Numbered from the stretch's first letter, positions 33,318-46,006 are shown. The stretch is DNA of 64,000 nt from Fomitopsis serialis (GCF_022376445.1 NW_025955139.1:1-64000); one strand, 5' to 3'. Numbers and translations: made by a program. Notes: generated from the letters alone by a model not told the origin.

Positions 33318-34378
33318 TCAGTCGGCGAGACCGAGGTCGCCATAGGTGGCCGCGAAGCGGCCTGTTGCGTGGATGTACCGGAAGAGAAGTCGAATGGCTT
33401 GGGGATGGGTGAGGAGTGTTTGGATAGAGTTCGCGGCCGGTCCGAGGGTGAAAGCGAGCTGTGCACGTTGTTCGTCGTACGACGGGCACTCCAATAAGTA
33501 GTGGTGTACCGTCTCTCGTGCGAGGTGACATGTGGGGCATGTGGGCGAGTCCGCTTTCGTGATCTTGTGGAGGTGGGCTTGTAAGGGGACATGTTCGGTG
33601 CGTAGCTGGATGAGGAGGCTGGCGTGCCTTCGAGGAAGAGAGTTCATTAGTTTGATATAGCGTTTAGAAGGGAGATCCGGGTCAATGCGATCCATCTTTG
33701 TGGAGCGCGCCGAGCGCTTCCATTCGTCTCGCGCTGCGCTGGCGAACTGCTCAGCGAGCATTTGTCTTACCTTCGAGAGGCTGGCGGGGAGGGGCTCTGA
33801 TAGGCATCTCGGGAGGAGGGCAGGGGAGCTGCCCTCTCCTCGCGCCGCCTTCTTCGCCTCTTGGTCAGCGCGTTCATTGCCTGGGATGTCGCGATGGCCA
33901 GGAACCCAGCGTAGCGTGAGTTTGACGCCGGGATGGCGATGCAGTAGGGTGTCAATCTCGTGAAGGAGCATGTCGATGAGGTAATGGGCGGGGTGCGGCT
34001 TCCGGTTTTGCACAGCAAGGAGGCAAGCGGTGTTGTCGGCGGCACAGGAAGTGGCCCTCGCGCTGATCTCCTGTATGAGGAGGTGAGCCGCTAGGATTAG
34101 GCCCACGATCTCTGCTTCGTAGACTGTATGTCGAGCTGCCGAGCCGAGATGGTAGCGGAGGACTTGGGGTTCTCTAGTGTTTGGCCTGTAAAGTACTGCA
34201 GACGCACCTACTCCGTCGTCAATGTCGGACCCGTCTGTGTAGACCCGGTAGCCCGGCCTACGGGCCCAGGTTTTCTCGTTTACAGCTGCATCTTCTTTGT
34301 TGTCTGCAATGTAGACCGTAAAAGGCGGGGTCCACCCAGGAGGGACTGCATCAGGAAAAAGCTTTTCGGGCGATAGCG
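33318..34378 (-). pseudogene. LINE ORF2, 3' part: RNase H and C-terminal domain
   Basis: The open frame encodes ALSPEKLFPDAVPPGW, then an RNase H domain with its four acidic residues: D in YRVYTDGSD, E in VYEAEIVGL, D in CAADNTACL and D in GNERADQEAKK. A cysteine/histidine motif (C-x2-C-x7-H-x4-C: CPTCHLARETVHHYLLEC) follows near the end. This is the continuation of the ORF2 fragment ending at 41049, from which it is separated by the Plavaka insertion. Restoring the site leaves a one-base frame difference, so ORF2 was probably already frameshifted here. Confidence 0.88.
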
Positions 34379-34775
34379 CTCACCCAAGCTACATTGCCAT
34401 AATAGGCAGTATTGTGGCTGTAGACGCCAGCGTCTACTATCTGCTCGTCCATAGTAGTATATAGTAGTGTATAGGTAGGTTATATGGGTCGATAGTCATA
34501 CCTTGGCGAATACAAGGACGAGTTCCATTGTAGTGATAATAGTTTAAGGTGTGCCGGCGTAGTGATAATAGTAATTGTAGTATCTGTATGTTTGGCGAAG
34601 AGGCTCCCAGACTTGAGCCCGAGCCAAAGCATCGCACTCGCCGGATGAGTCATCGCGCCAGCCAATGAGTCCCACACTCGATTTCATTGGATCAGATTAC
34701 CAACAGAGGTGAGACGAGAAACTGCTATTATGAACCAGGCAATACACAATCGTGTTTCCCTACTACTAACACAAT

Positions 34776-37700
34776 TCAGCTAGGTTGGCTTGTCCTGAGA
34801 TCGACTGAGATGTACGAATTGACCCAGAACTCCGTCGCGACATCGAGCGCGTTGTCCTTGGTGAGATCTCTGCTAATTTTCCTACCATATTTTGGGATCA
34901 AATGGGCGGCGCGGCGGATCTTGTCGAGGCTGACAATACTGGCGTTAGGCTTGCCATTGCGAGTGGAGCGAGAGACCAAGTATAGATTGGTCTCTGGATC
35001 CTTGCGCCGCAGTGGGGTGTACCACTCGACGTACGCAAGAGGGTGCGGCAGTGATCCGAACTGCTTTGGAAGGTTGAAGATAGCGCGGACACGCGCGACT
35101 CTCGTGCCTGCAAGTCCGGCAGAATCAAATAGTTATTCTCCGGTCCATGTGCAACAATACTCACCGTTGACAGACCGTGGGTCTTGTGGTCCGAGTCCAT
35201 CGATTGGGGCGTCTGCGTCGATAATGAAGGCGGTGTCAAAGTGCGCTGGCATGGGTTGCTTCCGACCTCTCCCTCGTTTGGCTGCGACTGCTCGAATACG
35301 GTCTCTATGCTCTGGTACGTCGCCGTGGGGGTCACCTGGATAGCTAACTGAGACTGCATTGAAGACATCGTATCGGTCCATGCGGTTTGGCTCCAGCTGG
35401 CACCGGGGCAGCTCAGAACGAACAAACTCCGTCAGCGCAGGCAAGAACTCGCTCGCTCCGTGCTCGCGTTGCAGGTGGTTCAGGGACCGGTTGGGAAGAG
35501 GGCAGTGCGTCGCAATCTTGTATGTGTGCACACCCTCGGTCGGATCGTCATCATCTAAGAGCATCGGTGAGTCTGTGTCGTCTTCCGGCTCGTCGTCGGA
35601 CGCTGACTCGGTCTCCGTCTCCACGCTGTCTGTCTGATCGACTGTATCTTGAGCGGGCAGCGCATGAAACCACGCGATGTACGCGGTATGCAAGTCGATG
35701 GCCTCCTGGCGAGCGAGCCAGGTCACCATCTGCTCGGCGTAGTCGCGATGGTTGCTCGCACGGTAAGCGTTCTTCGCGAGTTCGATGTGCAAGCGCTCAG
35801 GCAGTTCGGTGTTGTATCCGTCGCAGGAGCCATGGGACCGGATTGCCTCAACGTAATGGAGAAGCGAGTGGATCTTCGGGATGTTGAAGTGCTCGCGGAT
35901 CCCCAACTTGACGAAGACATCCTTGTGGCGATGGAAGGCATCGAGAGCCGCCTGCAGGTGAGCAAGCGACGTGTCATCGTGCGACTGAAGTTGCGCATAG
36001 TAGATAAAATCTACGAGTGCGCGCGCAACGGCGAGGACCTCGGCAGACACAGCACCAGCCAGGAGCGCAACGAAGATACGTTGCATTTCCTTGTGCTCCT
36101 TGCCGGTCCATTGCGAGACGTGCGAGATACCGTTGCGGAAGTGTCGAAGGCCTGGGAAATCCGTCATCGCGCGGAAGCGACGGTCGAGCTCGTCCTTGCC
36201 CACGATTGTCGAACACCACGAGAGTAAGTGTTCCTTGAATACTCCCTTATGAAGCTGATGAAGAATATCAGGCATAATCGACGAGAAGATGTCGCAATGG
36301 GGGAGGTCGGCCCAGAAGGGCTCGTAGACAGGTCGCAACTGCTCGGCAGTGAAGCGCAGTGAGTCTTTTCCCTTCTTGTGGTCTTTAAGTGCCTCTTTCG
36401 TCTTATTGACGTCACGTGGCTCACTGAAGAGCTGCTCGCCGCGTCGGGTAGGAGGTACGGTGCAGCGCGGGCAGCTGTTCTCCTTACAACAGCAAACCAG
36501 GCACTGTTCGGGGTAATCAGCGATGTACGCTGCCACAATCGGGTGGACCCTTCGGACGCCACGGTCTGCACACGTCATCTCCTTCCCTTCAAGACCCGCC
36601 TTGCGAAGGGACGCCAAGATGAGCGACATGCAATGATGGAAGAGTCGATACCCGGCGAGGCTGCGCGTGGAATCCTGGAAGCAGTCAAGTTTCGAGACGG
36701 GTATGTAGCCGAGAAGGAGTGTTGCGCGCTGTGAAGGCTGACGCCGTACAGATTTCGAGATGTTCCCTATGGACAAGTAGACGGGCCACGCCTTCTTATC
36801 TCCACCGAAGTTTGTGAGCTTTGTCGCGTCGGATGCGATGATCACGGGCGCCACTGTTGCGCCTTCGGGCACCTTCCCCTGTGACAATGGTGAGTCACTC
36901 TTCTCGCCAGTGCCATTGTTGTTGGCTGACATACCTGTGTCTTCCACCACCACTCGGCCGTCCACATCTCATCATACCGACGTATTGTGGCTGCGTCCTC
37001 GGTGTAGACTTTCTCCGGCGCGTAGGCGATGTTCCCATCAAACGTAGGATTTCCAATGAGTTCCTTGACACAGTCGACAGGATCGCGTCGCCAAAGCTCC
37101 AACTGCTCCTGCATGGAGCTTCCGTCATCACCGACACGATCGCCTGTTACAGTGATCGTCTCGCAGTGCCAAGCGGCTCCTGTAGGTAGGTCGTCGATTT
37201 GCTGAAAAAACTTGTACTTCGAGTCAGCTGACAAATCACAGTTCCTTCGTATCTAGGAAGACTCGGAGATCAGTCGATGTGCGGATATGAGATATAAAGG
37301 GCTTTGGTGCGTACAATCGAAAGCTTGAGGAACTCGTCGATCCTATTCTGACCAACATGTTTGATCAACCACCGAAACAGTTCCCACTCCTCCTCGTCTT
37401 TAAACGGCGCCCACTCATCGACTTTGGCCTCAGTACGCATTCGGCACCATGCCTCGAAGAGAGTGTCATCATATCGAATGATTGTTGGGACGACACCTGG
37501 GTAATCCTCAACATATCGCCGAGCCTCCTCCTCGTCCTCTGGTACGTCCTCGACCCGTGCCCGATATGGTGACTGCGCGCCATCCATAGGGTCATCGACA
37601 TCGACGTGAGCATCATCAGGTTCGTGGTCGTGGTCCATAGTATCTTCTTGTGCTGATATCTCTGTGGTAGACTCGGAGGCCGAGGCGGCAACACCAGCAG

Positions 37701-37845
37701 CGGGAGCCTTTCCCGAAGCAATTGCCTGGGCGACTCGTGCCAGTTTGCGTTCCCATTTACGACGACAGCGCGGTGAATTTTGTATGTGATTCTTGACACC
37801 TTTCATCGTAGGTACCCCGTGTTTGCAATATCCGCAGCGAGGCAT
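34776..37845 (-). CDS. Plavaka transposase, apparently intact
   Basis: Four exons join in frame to 964 aa: 37845-37315, 37252-36935, 36878-35165 and 35107-34776. The N-terminus [10 protein letters not shown]...NHIQNSPRC is a C2H-type zinc finger. It is followed by [19 protein letters not shown] and [11 protein letters not shown], hallmarks of this family, then the RNase H-fold core with [14 protein letters not shown] (candidate first Asp), [14 protein letters not shown] (second Asp) and [11 protein letters not shown] (Glu). The C-terminus [18 protein letters not shown] and [14 protein letters not shown] also fits. No stop or frameshift was found, so the element may be recently active. Product: a nuclear enzyme that excises and inserts the element. 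Confidence 0.92.
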
Positions 37846-38107
37846 GTTTGTGAAGTAGAAGAATTCGTGGACACGAAATATCAAGCAGACGAGACAATGA
37901 CAAGGTTGGACAAGGTGATGATGAAGGTCAATCCAGATGGCAGTCACGATCGAATAATTTGTCAGCAGACTAGCGAGGTGCGTTCGCGTAGCTTCTCACA
38001 TTCCCACTCTGTCTCACACGCTCTGCCAGCGCACCCACACATAGAGAACTCGTCTCTTCCATCACATTCGTTTTTTCAAATCCTCATATTCATTCATTAA
38101 TGCTGCG

Positions 38108-40480
38108 ATGTCCTCCAGGAATGAAGTGAACACCCCGTCAGACGAGCCACAGAGACGTGCCCGTCGCCCGTCTGCGAAACAGCGAGAGCTAGGTACGTCG
38201 TCACGAGTACTCCTCTCCATGGAGTTTCTTGTACTTGGAGCTAACCTTAATCAAATACTAGATGAGGCCGAAGAAGCAACGCAGAGCCGCAAAGCACAGA
38301 AGCGAGCTGCCGAGACCTCCGATGGCAGAACGCCTGCGGCGAAGTCAGGCAAGAAGGCTCGGGTGTCCCATGTTGACGAGACTCCAACTGTACGGCGTTC
38401 ATTTCTCGTACCTTGACTGACTCTAACTATCCTTCGATCATGTGGCAGTTCGCCACACAGACTGTCACCAGCTCGAAGCCAAAGTCGGTGCCATTCAAAC
38501 ATCTTACGAAACGTGTCAACAAGGTTCCACCACCCACGACTGCAAAGAATGCAAAGACTACTAACTATCAGCATTCTGAGCCTCGTCAGGCTCCTCCTCA
38601 GAACGCTGCATCGAGACGTTCTGAGCCGCGATCGGTGACTCCCGGACCTCGGAGGGACACGCCTCGGTCAGGACACAACTCAGGTAAGTCCGAATCACTT
38701 GTGTACTTAATGAAGATCCTACACGTCTTCCTATGCCAGACAACGCTCGCGCCATCACACCACAGAGCCATCATTCTCAGGTTAGCTCGCGGACGCCACA
38801 GAGCCATCACTCTCAAGCTAGCTTGGGGACGTCACAGAGCCGTCAATCCCAGGTTAGCTCGCGGTCACTGCAGTCCAGTGGTAAGTTCGTCAGCGCATGC
38901 GGCACCATTAGTATGTCATGTGTTTTACTACTGACATGTCCTCCCCGTCTTAGCACGTCCTCGCAACACCGCACGTGTTCTTGACTCAAGCGATGATGAA
39001 GGCCATGACGAAGATCACGTTCCACGCAGGTCCGCGGTCGATCCAAGTGGCGATGCTGATGCAGTCGACGATGATGCCGCTCAGCACTATCAAGATGACG
39101 GTGACGCGAACTTCGATCAGGAACTTGAATATGAAGAACCTGTTCAGTCTTCTCCACCCCGCCGTCAAAGCCACTCTCAAGAGAGATTCGCGAGTGATGA
39201 CGAGTCACCGGATGCTGAACAGCAGATACCTGAAGACGCCTCAGGTTCAGATGCCGAAGGTGGCGATGGGAATGACTCGGATGCAATGGATGGTATGTCG
39301 TCGTGTCTTTGTGGTAATCTATTTGCCGATTTCATGATCTATCAACATAGCTGTACATTGTCCTGAACTCATTCACACGCCTTCTCGGCGCGGACCTCGT
39401 GCTAAGGACTACGATGAGGATGTACAGGACGTCCTCGACATCGCTAATTCATTGTTCAGATGCAGAATTTCCACTGTCAATGCTTTTCCATCCGACTCAC
39501 TTCAAGACGAATGGGCACAACAGTGCTGGGGCGAAGCATGTAGGAAGCTCGACATCAAATATGCGGCGAACCGGGCCATGATAAAGATAGTAAGCCAATC
39601 GTGCAGTTCATCAATTTGTATCACTAATAGTCATACTCGAGGTCACTGCGCGTGGCTCACAGCTCCGCGGCGAGCTCAAGAATAAGGTAAAGCCGCTTGT
39701 CGAGAGTCTTTATGGCTTCGACAGTTCCTCTGCGAGGAGAGCCATGCGCAAGAATCGTGATAGAGCAACTGCTCTGACACATGAGTCGGCTTTTGCATAT
39801 GAGGTGTGGAACTTACTGTTCACCTCGCTGACACGTGTGGCTATGTATTCACGAATTATCACCTTACAGGATCCAGCCCTTAACCAGCCTGAAGGCACAT
39901 ATGCCGAGCGGAAAGGCATATATCGCCATCCGATTATACAGAAGGCGATAAACGCGACATGGTTTGCGAACAGGGCTGACGAAGGCATCATCTTTCGGCA
40001 ATTTTTTGAGCCAGCAATCTCAATTGAGACGATTGCACTCGTGCTCACAGCGGTACGTCTTGTAGTCCGCTTTCTGTGCAGCAATGACATACTTAAATGA
40101 TCACTACTAGGTTCATTGCTGCATCAACGAGTGGGGACCAGGGAGGCGGACATCGGTAGACTTCACCGAGAACGACTACAAGACAGTGTACCTGTCCCAC
40201 AGGGATAATCTTCGGGCTTTCGACGAGCTGGGCGATGACGCGCACCTCGTGCTGCTCAAGCTCCGCAAGAGGCTTTATGCCGAAGCTAGGTATAAACCCA
40301 TCTTGTGTCCTCACTGTCTTCGCGTGTGTTTCCTCATCTTCGTGCTGCAGGTTCCACTCTGGAGCCGAAGACATTGATCGCTCCTTCAATACCCTCTCGC
40401 GCGACGCCTTGTCACATGCACTCCAGGAAGCCTTGTTGGCATCTGCTGGCGACGACAATGAAGATGCCGATGGCACATAG
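38108..40480 (+). CDS. Plavaka companion gene, DUF6532-like protein
   Basis: A multi-exon gene divergent from the transposase, within the same element. The first exons (38108-38192, 38262-38389, from 38449) join in frame and encode a basic, low-complexity N-terminus. The C-terminal half contains conserved-looking blocks in separate exons: VLDIANSLFRCRISTVNAFP, a LRGELKNKVKPLVESLYGF segment, HPIIQKAINATWFANRADEG followed by ETIALVLTA, CCINEW, then DFTENDYKTVYLSHRDNLRA and FHSGAED before the stop at 40480. From memory this matches a fungal domain (DUF6532) common in Agaricomycetes. Its role is unknown; location suggests transposition, maintenance or passenger cargo. Middle exon boundaries are not certain. 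Confidence 0.7.
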
Positions 40481-41048
40481 ATTGACTCGGATCGGTTTTC
40501 CTGGTAAGCACCTCTCGCAGAATTAGTAACCTACTTGCTTACGAACTCGTCCGACTAGCCTATGGACAATCTACATACTTAGTTCCTCTGTGCTTCGTGG
40601 GATCATCTCGTGAATTGGACATTGCCCAGTATTGCACTTACTACTTCCATTAATCGTACCCTCGTCGTAACAAACATCCGCCATCACAGTTACCACATCT
40701 CACTCGCTACTATACCCATAGTAATTTGGTAATGGTGTCGTCGGAGTCATTCAATGATCTAATATAGTCGATTTAATATTCAGATCATTATGTGAGCTGC
40801 TGGCGAATGTGAGTAATCAATACAATGAGTACTATGCTCCGAGCTGTATCCTACAACAGTATATGTAAGATTACACCGGCATATGAGTCTACGATACTAC
40901 GGTTTTATTGTGTACTATGCTTTCCTATATTTACTGGGATGGCTCTATGACCTGCTATGACTCGCTACAATCTCTGTAAATCTGCTATGCTCTGCTATAC
41001 ACAGGGGGGATTGCAATACACCTATATCAACTATGTTTGCTATATTGC

Positions 41049-43948
41049 CTCACCTAGGGATTGTGATTTTTCCTGATGGAGTCTGACCGCCGCGATTGTT
41101 TCGATGTCGTGCGGAAGGAGACGGTATGCCTCGAGTATTTCGTGGAGTGGACTCTTTCGGCGCTTCACCGGTGTAGACGCGCGAAGGACGTGGGCATGTA
41201 GTGGGTGCGTCGGAGGGAGTGCGCAGAGGCGGGTGGCCTCGCGCGCGATGATCCTGTCAACGAGAAGGTGAAAGGGAGGGAGGTTCAGGTGAGCTTCAAG
41301 GACATCCGTGGCCGTAGTCCGCATTGCTCCCGTGATGAGAATGCAAGCTTGTCGATGTATTCGGGCTAGTTTCCGGATCTTACCGACAGAGCCGTAGGTG
41401 CGTTTGCGACCTTCGATCTCGCGCTGGGGGGTGATCCAAATACTTGCGGCGTAGAGCATAGCGGGGAGGAGCATCTGCTTATAAAGAGTGAGCACGTTTC
41501 GTGACGCTAATCCGTTCTTGGGACGCGCTAGGCGTCCAAACTGTTGCAGCCAGACTGTGCCTTTCCGCAGAGCGTACTCGGTGTGCTGCTTAAAAGAGAG
41601 CTTGTTGTCAACATTAACTCCTAGGAACTTTACCACGTCAGTCGGTGTGACGTCTCCATCTCTTAGCTCCAGAACGGGGCCTAGGTCGCCGCCTTTGAGG
41701 CGAGGGTCTGCATGGAGGAGGGCGAGCTTGTTCAGTGCAAACCTGGAGTTGCGTGTGCGTGACCAGTTTGTTGCGCCACCTCAGCGGTCCATGTAGTTAC
41801 GGAGCTTGCTTGACGTCTCGTCGAGGTCTTTGCCAACAGCTAGGACACTTACGTCGTCGATGAACCCGAGGGCCGCCACCTTTTGGGCGGCGTCGGCACA
41901 TTCGAGGAGTACGAGGTTGTATATCTTGTAGAGTAGGACGGAGAGGGGGCATCCTTGATCAATGCCACTAAAGATCTCGAAGAGGTGGGAGACGAAGTCG
42001 TCGAAGCTGAGGCGGGTCTTCCGGCCGTGCAGCTTACGTCGCAGCCAATCAACTATCACCTCGGGGATCCCTAGCTTGCGCATTTCGCTGAAGAGGCGTT
42101 CCGGGATAGCACTAGGGAAGGCGGCTTCAACATCGAGGAATAGGATTGATACGACTTTCTTCGCTCGCCATGCGTCGTGGACAGTCTTGGTGAGAAGGTG
42201 TAAGGAGTCGGTCGTGGTGCGTCCTGCTCGTCCGCCAAAGTGGTGGTTAGGGAAGAGGTGTAGTCGTTCTAGCTCGTACTCGAGCGTCTCGGTGACGCAA
42301 GACAACAGAATTTTGCCCATGCAGTTCATGAGCGCGATAGGACGGTAGGACTTTGCGATGGAGTAGTCAGTGCGTCCAGGTTTGCGTAGGACTACTGTCA
42401 GTGACTCCTTCCAAGCGTCCGGGTAGTAGCGTAAGTCGAACGTCGCGCGATAGAGACGACCGAGGAAGGGGAGGAGGGTACCCGCACATCGCTTGAAGAC
42501 CTCGTTCGGGATACCGTCCGGGCCAGGTGCTTTGAACTCCTTCAGCCTCTTGCATGCAGCTAGTATCTGGGCATCCGAGACATTTGCGAATTCGAAGGCG
42601 TCCTCAGGGTAGGCCTCGTGAGGGCGGCGTGCAGCCACAGGTGGTGGGGCGGGGAAGAACGTGTCATAGAAAATCTTCCCCTTCTCGTCGCTTTGCCTAG
42701 TAGTGTTGCTGGATCCTGGACGGCGCAGCGGGGGGATGCTACCCTTCCCACCATCACTGGATCCCGCTCGTACAAACTTACCAACTGTCCAGACATCACG
42801 CATGTCGGCTTCCTCGATCCACGCGTTCCAGTGATCGCGTTTGGCGTGGCGAATCTGGTCGCCATATCGGTTGCGGAGGGTGCGGTACTCTCGGTGGATC
42901 GGGTGATCTGGGAAGTCACGTAGTTTGTAAGCTTGTCTTCCCAGACGGCTCACCTCTCGACGGACACCGTCGAGTTCCTTTGAGTACCATTGTTTCGCAA
43001 ACGGAGGCGGCTTGGTTATCGGCACCTCCTTGTCAATTGTTGCCTTGATCGAAGTGAGGAGTTGGCCTAGGGTGTTGTCAAACTCCTGTATGGATCGGAT
43101 GTCGCCATCAGGTAACGGGACATCCTCGAGTCGTATGGCAAGGTCCTGTCGGAACGACGCCCAGTCGACCTTCCGAAAGTTTCGAAAGGTGCGTGATTTC
43201 GCTCGGGGGACGTCAGCCTGGAGCTCTGTGACTACAGGATAGTGGTCAGTATTCGGTGGGCGGAGTTCCGGGGCAGTTCGGCAGCGTATTAGGCGGTCAA
43301 CGAGGTCACGAGACGCAAAAACGTTGTCTGGGCGTGTATGGTTCTTGGAATTTGACGCCTCAAGGGTGGGGATGCCGGCTGGGAGGAGCATGGAGAAGTC
43401 GAATGCGGTGAGCAGGTCGAGGAGAGGTTGAGCCTGGTCCAGGTACGAGTTCGTAAACAGGTGGGTGTTGCGTTCATCGTCCCAGAGGGGGTGGTGTCGA
43501 TTAAAGTCGCCTAGCCAAATGATTAGAGGGTCGTCGAGTTCATCGCGTGAGGCGCCTATGTTGCGCGTCGCACGCGCCAGCGTGCGTAGCACGTTCTGCG
43601 AGTCCTGTGGGTTATAGATGTTAAATAGATGTATGGTTCCAGTATCGTAGTGAAGTGAGACAGCGGTGATGTCGGGGCAGTCGATCGGCATGGCCGACCA
43701 GCTATTAGTGGCGATGCGGGTATTGACTAGGTCACGGAGCGGGTGCGGGTGGGGGAGACCTTGTGCTTCGGGGGGTAGATTACGCGCCATTGCTGTGCAG
43801 CGCGGGTGTTCTTCAAGAAGTCGATATGTGGCTCTTGCAGGAGCACGAGGTCGTAGTCGGATATGCTATGGAGGAGGGCTGATTGGCTGGTGTTAGATTT
43901 GTTGACGTTGAGCTGGCAGATTCGGAGTACGTCGGGATCTCTAGTCAT
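41049..43948 (-). pseudogene. LINE ORF2, 5' part: endonuclease and reverse transcriptase
   Basis: From the ATG at 43948 (MTRDPDVLRICQLNVNKSN) an APE-type endonuclease follows (LLQEPHID, GDFNRHHPLWDD, TDHYPV). The reverse transcriptase has FKAPGPDGIPNEVFK, SYRPIALMN, HFGGRAGRTTTDS, LFLDVEAAFPS, GIDQGCPLSVLLYKIYN and the catalytic FIDD. Defects are a one-base deletion near 43730 in the endonuclease, a TGA stop at 41781-41783 just after the polymerase active site, and truncation at 41049 by the Plavaka insertion. The continuation is at 33318-34378. Confidence 0.93.
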
Positions 43949-44289
43949 GGCGGGAGGCGTCAGCGTGGCTCTCGGATGATCGGCGAGTTCGCGATTGCGA
44001 GAAGCCGCCTTCGCCGGTTAGCGTGGTCTGTCTCCGGCCTGGCTGGTCGCGGAAGCTACGTGCGAGCGAGCGTGCACGTTCGATTTCTGCTAGGGTCGCG
44101 TCAGTCCCTCTTGGTACCCGAGACGTAAGGCTGGGCGGTCGAGGAGGGGGAGCTCGGTCATCGATCTCTCCGTCCTCGCGGTTGATGGGGCGACCGCGCA
44201 TTGGGGCCGGTGACGGCGCTCTCGACGGGGGCTTGCTATGGTAGTGCGATCGGGGTGGGAGGGGCAGCGATGGGGGAGGGTCGGTATGG

Positions 44290-45833
44290 TCCCAAGTCGT
44301 GGGGTCGTCCATTAGGGGGAGAACCGGTATTGCATGAGTTTGTTAGCACCCTGGATCTTCCTCGTTGCCTCGATGAATACGGGGCACATCCGGCTCCATG
44401 CCGCATGGCCGACGACGTTACAGTTGACACATTTGTGTAGTGCCTCGTCCTTCTTGCAGTCGCTGGTCTTGTGGTCCTCGCCGCATGAGCCGCAAATCGG
44501 GATGATGATGTCGCAGTCCCTTGCGAGATGCCCCGGTTCCATAGCTGGCAGTTCAGGCAGCGGCGCGCTTCCTTGACCAGACGCTTCGCCTGGAGTCTGC
44601 GTCCCAGCAGGGACACCCCGTTGAGGATGGCGTCGTTCGCTCGTTGGGGCGAGCTGAACTTCATAATCAGGTACGCACTCTTCTGTCCGTCGCGGCGTTT
44701 GTCCTCCGGCTTTATCCAGTGGGCAGCCGTCAGGTCGTGCCTGTCCCATCCGTTCGCATGTTCAAGGTCACGCAAGGCGTCATCATCGCCAGGGCGGAAG
44801 TACGTCGGTACACCGCGTAGCAGGCACGCATAGTGGCGTGCGCGGATGGCAGACTCGAGACCGAAGCGGTCGGTAAACCGTTTCTTGTTGTCCTGGTGCT
44901 GCAGCCAGGTCGCGCCCTCCTTGGTGTTAACCTCGTATAGTAGGCCCCCTTCACGGAGGCGTCGCACAGTCAGGAAGGCCATGCCTTTCGGCGGCGCGAA
45001 GCCGTCTGTTTGCATCAAGTCCAGGGTCAGCTTCGCTTTCTCGACATACTCACGTTCTGTTAGGTTGGTTGCAGGGTCATTCCTGTCGGTCTTCTTGATG
45101 TCGATGAGGACCTGGCGGATCTGCAAGTCCTGGCGGGCCACCGAGGACGCGTGCGAGGTGGGAAGGATGTGCGTGACAGTGGCAGCGTACGTGGTCTTGT
45201 TCCTGCTGCTTGCACCCTGTGTAGGAGCAGCTGCCGCGGGCGCAGGTGGGTCCGGTCGGCGGCCCTCTGTTTCATCTCTTCGAGCATCTCTGCCAGGTTA
45301 GCCTTGAGGAGCTTGACCTCCTCAAGTTCACGCGCAAGTTTGGTCTGTCCTTGTGAAAGGTTACGTACCTCTTCCACTAGTCGACCCAAGCCCCCTTCCG
45401 CCTCTTTCTGCATGCGCTCGTGTTTCTCCATTATCTCCACCATCTGCTCTTGCTGGTCGTCGCGGAAGACATAGACCGATTTTATGCGTTCCCAGATCTT
45501 CTCTGCCAGAGCCGACTCTTGTATTTCGGTTGCGTATACTGAGAAGGCGCATAGCGCGTTGACTGTCGCCGCGCTCATCTTCTTGTCGCTGACGGCGAGA
45601 TGGAGTAGGCCTGTCGACAGCGCGGCCATGTTGGGGACCATCTCGCTTTCAGGGATTAGTTGCAACCTCCGTAGGGCATTCTCAGCCGCTCTCGGAGTGT
45701 CTAGGCTCTTCAGAGTCTCTTCCATTTCCTTCGTTGCATTGACCTTCTTCGCTGTCTGTGACGACTTCGTCGTCGGCGCCTGGGCGCTAGCGTTCGACTG
45801 TCGAGTTGCAGGTTTGCGCGGTGCCTCCGCCAT
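44290..45833 (-). pseudogene. LINE ORF1 (Gag-like nucleic-acid-binding protein)
   Basis: The protein starts MAEAPRKPATRQSN at 45833 and has a coiled-coil region near residues 125-200. A frameshift around 45260 moves to the frame of SVARQDLQIRQVLIDIKK, and a second near 44540 to the frame of PGHLARDC. Three zinc-knuckle-like motifs end the protein: CLNCQ...GHLARDC, CGSCGEDHKTSDC and CVNCNVVGHAAWSRMC. Such proteins coat LINE RNA. The two frameshifts mark it as inactive. Confidence 0.88.
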
Positions 45834-45993
45834 CGCTCAGGGTTCAAGTATATTATTCGGAGAGTTATATAGTCTAGGACAAGCTTTTTAGAGCTCGTTT
45901 GTTGCCTCCGCACGACCGTTAGGCCTCCCCCTGTTGAGGTACGGACCGTGGGAAAGTTGCCGAGAGTGACGGTTAGAAGCAAGAAGGGGTCCC

Positions 45994-46006
45994 CTCTTGG
46001 TGAGCT
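45994..46006. repeat. Target-site duplication of the LINE, 5' side
   Basis: CTCTTGGTGAGCT, identical to 32720-32732, marks the 5' end of the LINE insertion. Confidence 0.9.

Larger units (their letters stand above)
34385..41048. mobile_element. Plavaka-type DNA transposon, 6.66 kb, nested in the LINE
   Basis: The insertion is bounded by a 6-bp direct repeat CTCACC (34379-34384 and 41049-41054) and splits the LINE reading frame. It contains a transposase on the minus strand and a divergent second gene on the plus strand. The ends are AT-rich with short subterminal repeats: GTAGTGATAATAGT at 34530 and 34559 on the left, several TATAGCAG-like motifs at 40900-41030 on the right. Clear terminal inverted repeats were not found; GCTA(C/T)ATTGCC occurs near both ends in direct orientation. 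Confidence 0.88.
32733..45993 (-). mobile_element. LINE (non-LTR) retrotransposon, Tad1-like, interrupted by a Plavaka transposon
   Basis: The element lies on the minus strand and is flanked by a perfect 13-bp target-site duplication. It begins near 45993 and has a 160-bp 5' leader, ORF1 with zinc knuckles (45833 to about 44290), and ORF2 with endonuclease, reverse transcriptase and RNase H. A ~585-bp 3' UTR and poly(A) tail end at 32733, with AATAAA just before the tail. Without the 6.66-kb insertion at 34385-41048 it is about 6.6 kb, a plausible full length. Frameshifts and a nonsense codon make it inactive. The RNase H domain and two-ORF layout suggest the fungal Tad1 clade (inference). 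Confidence 0.93.
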
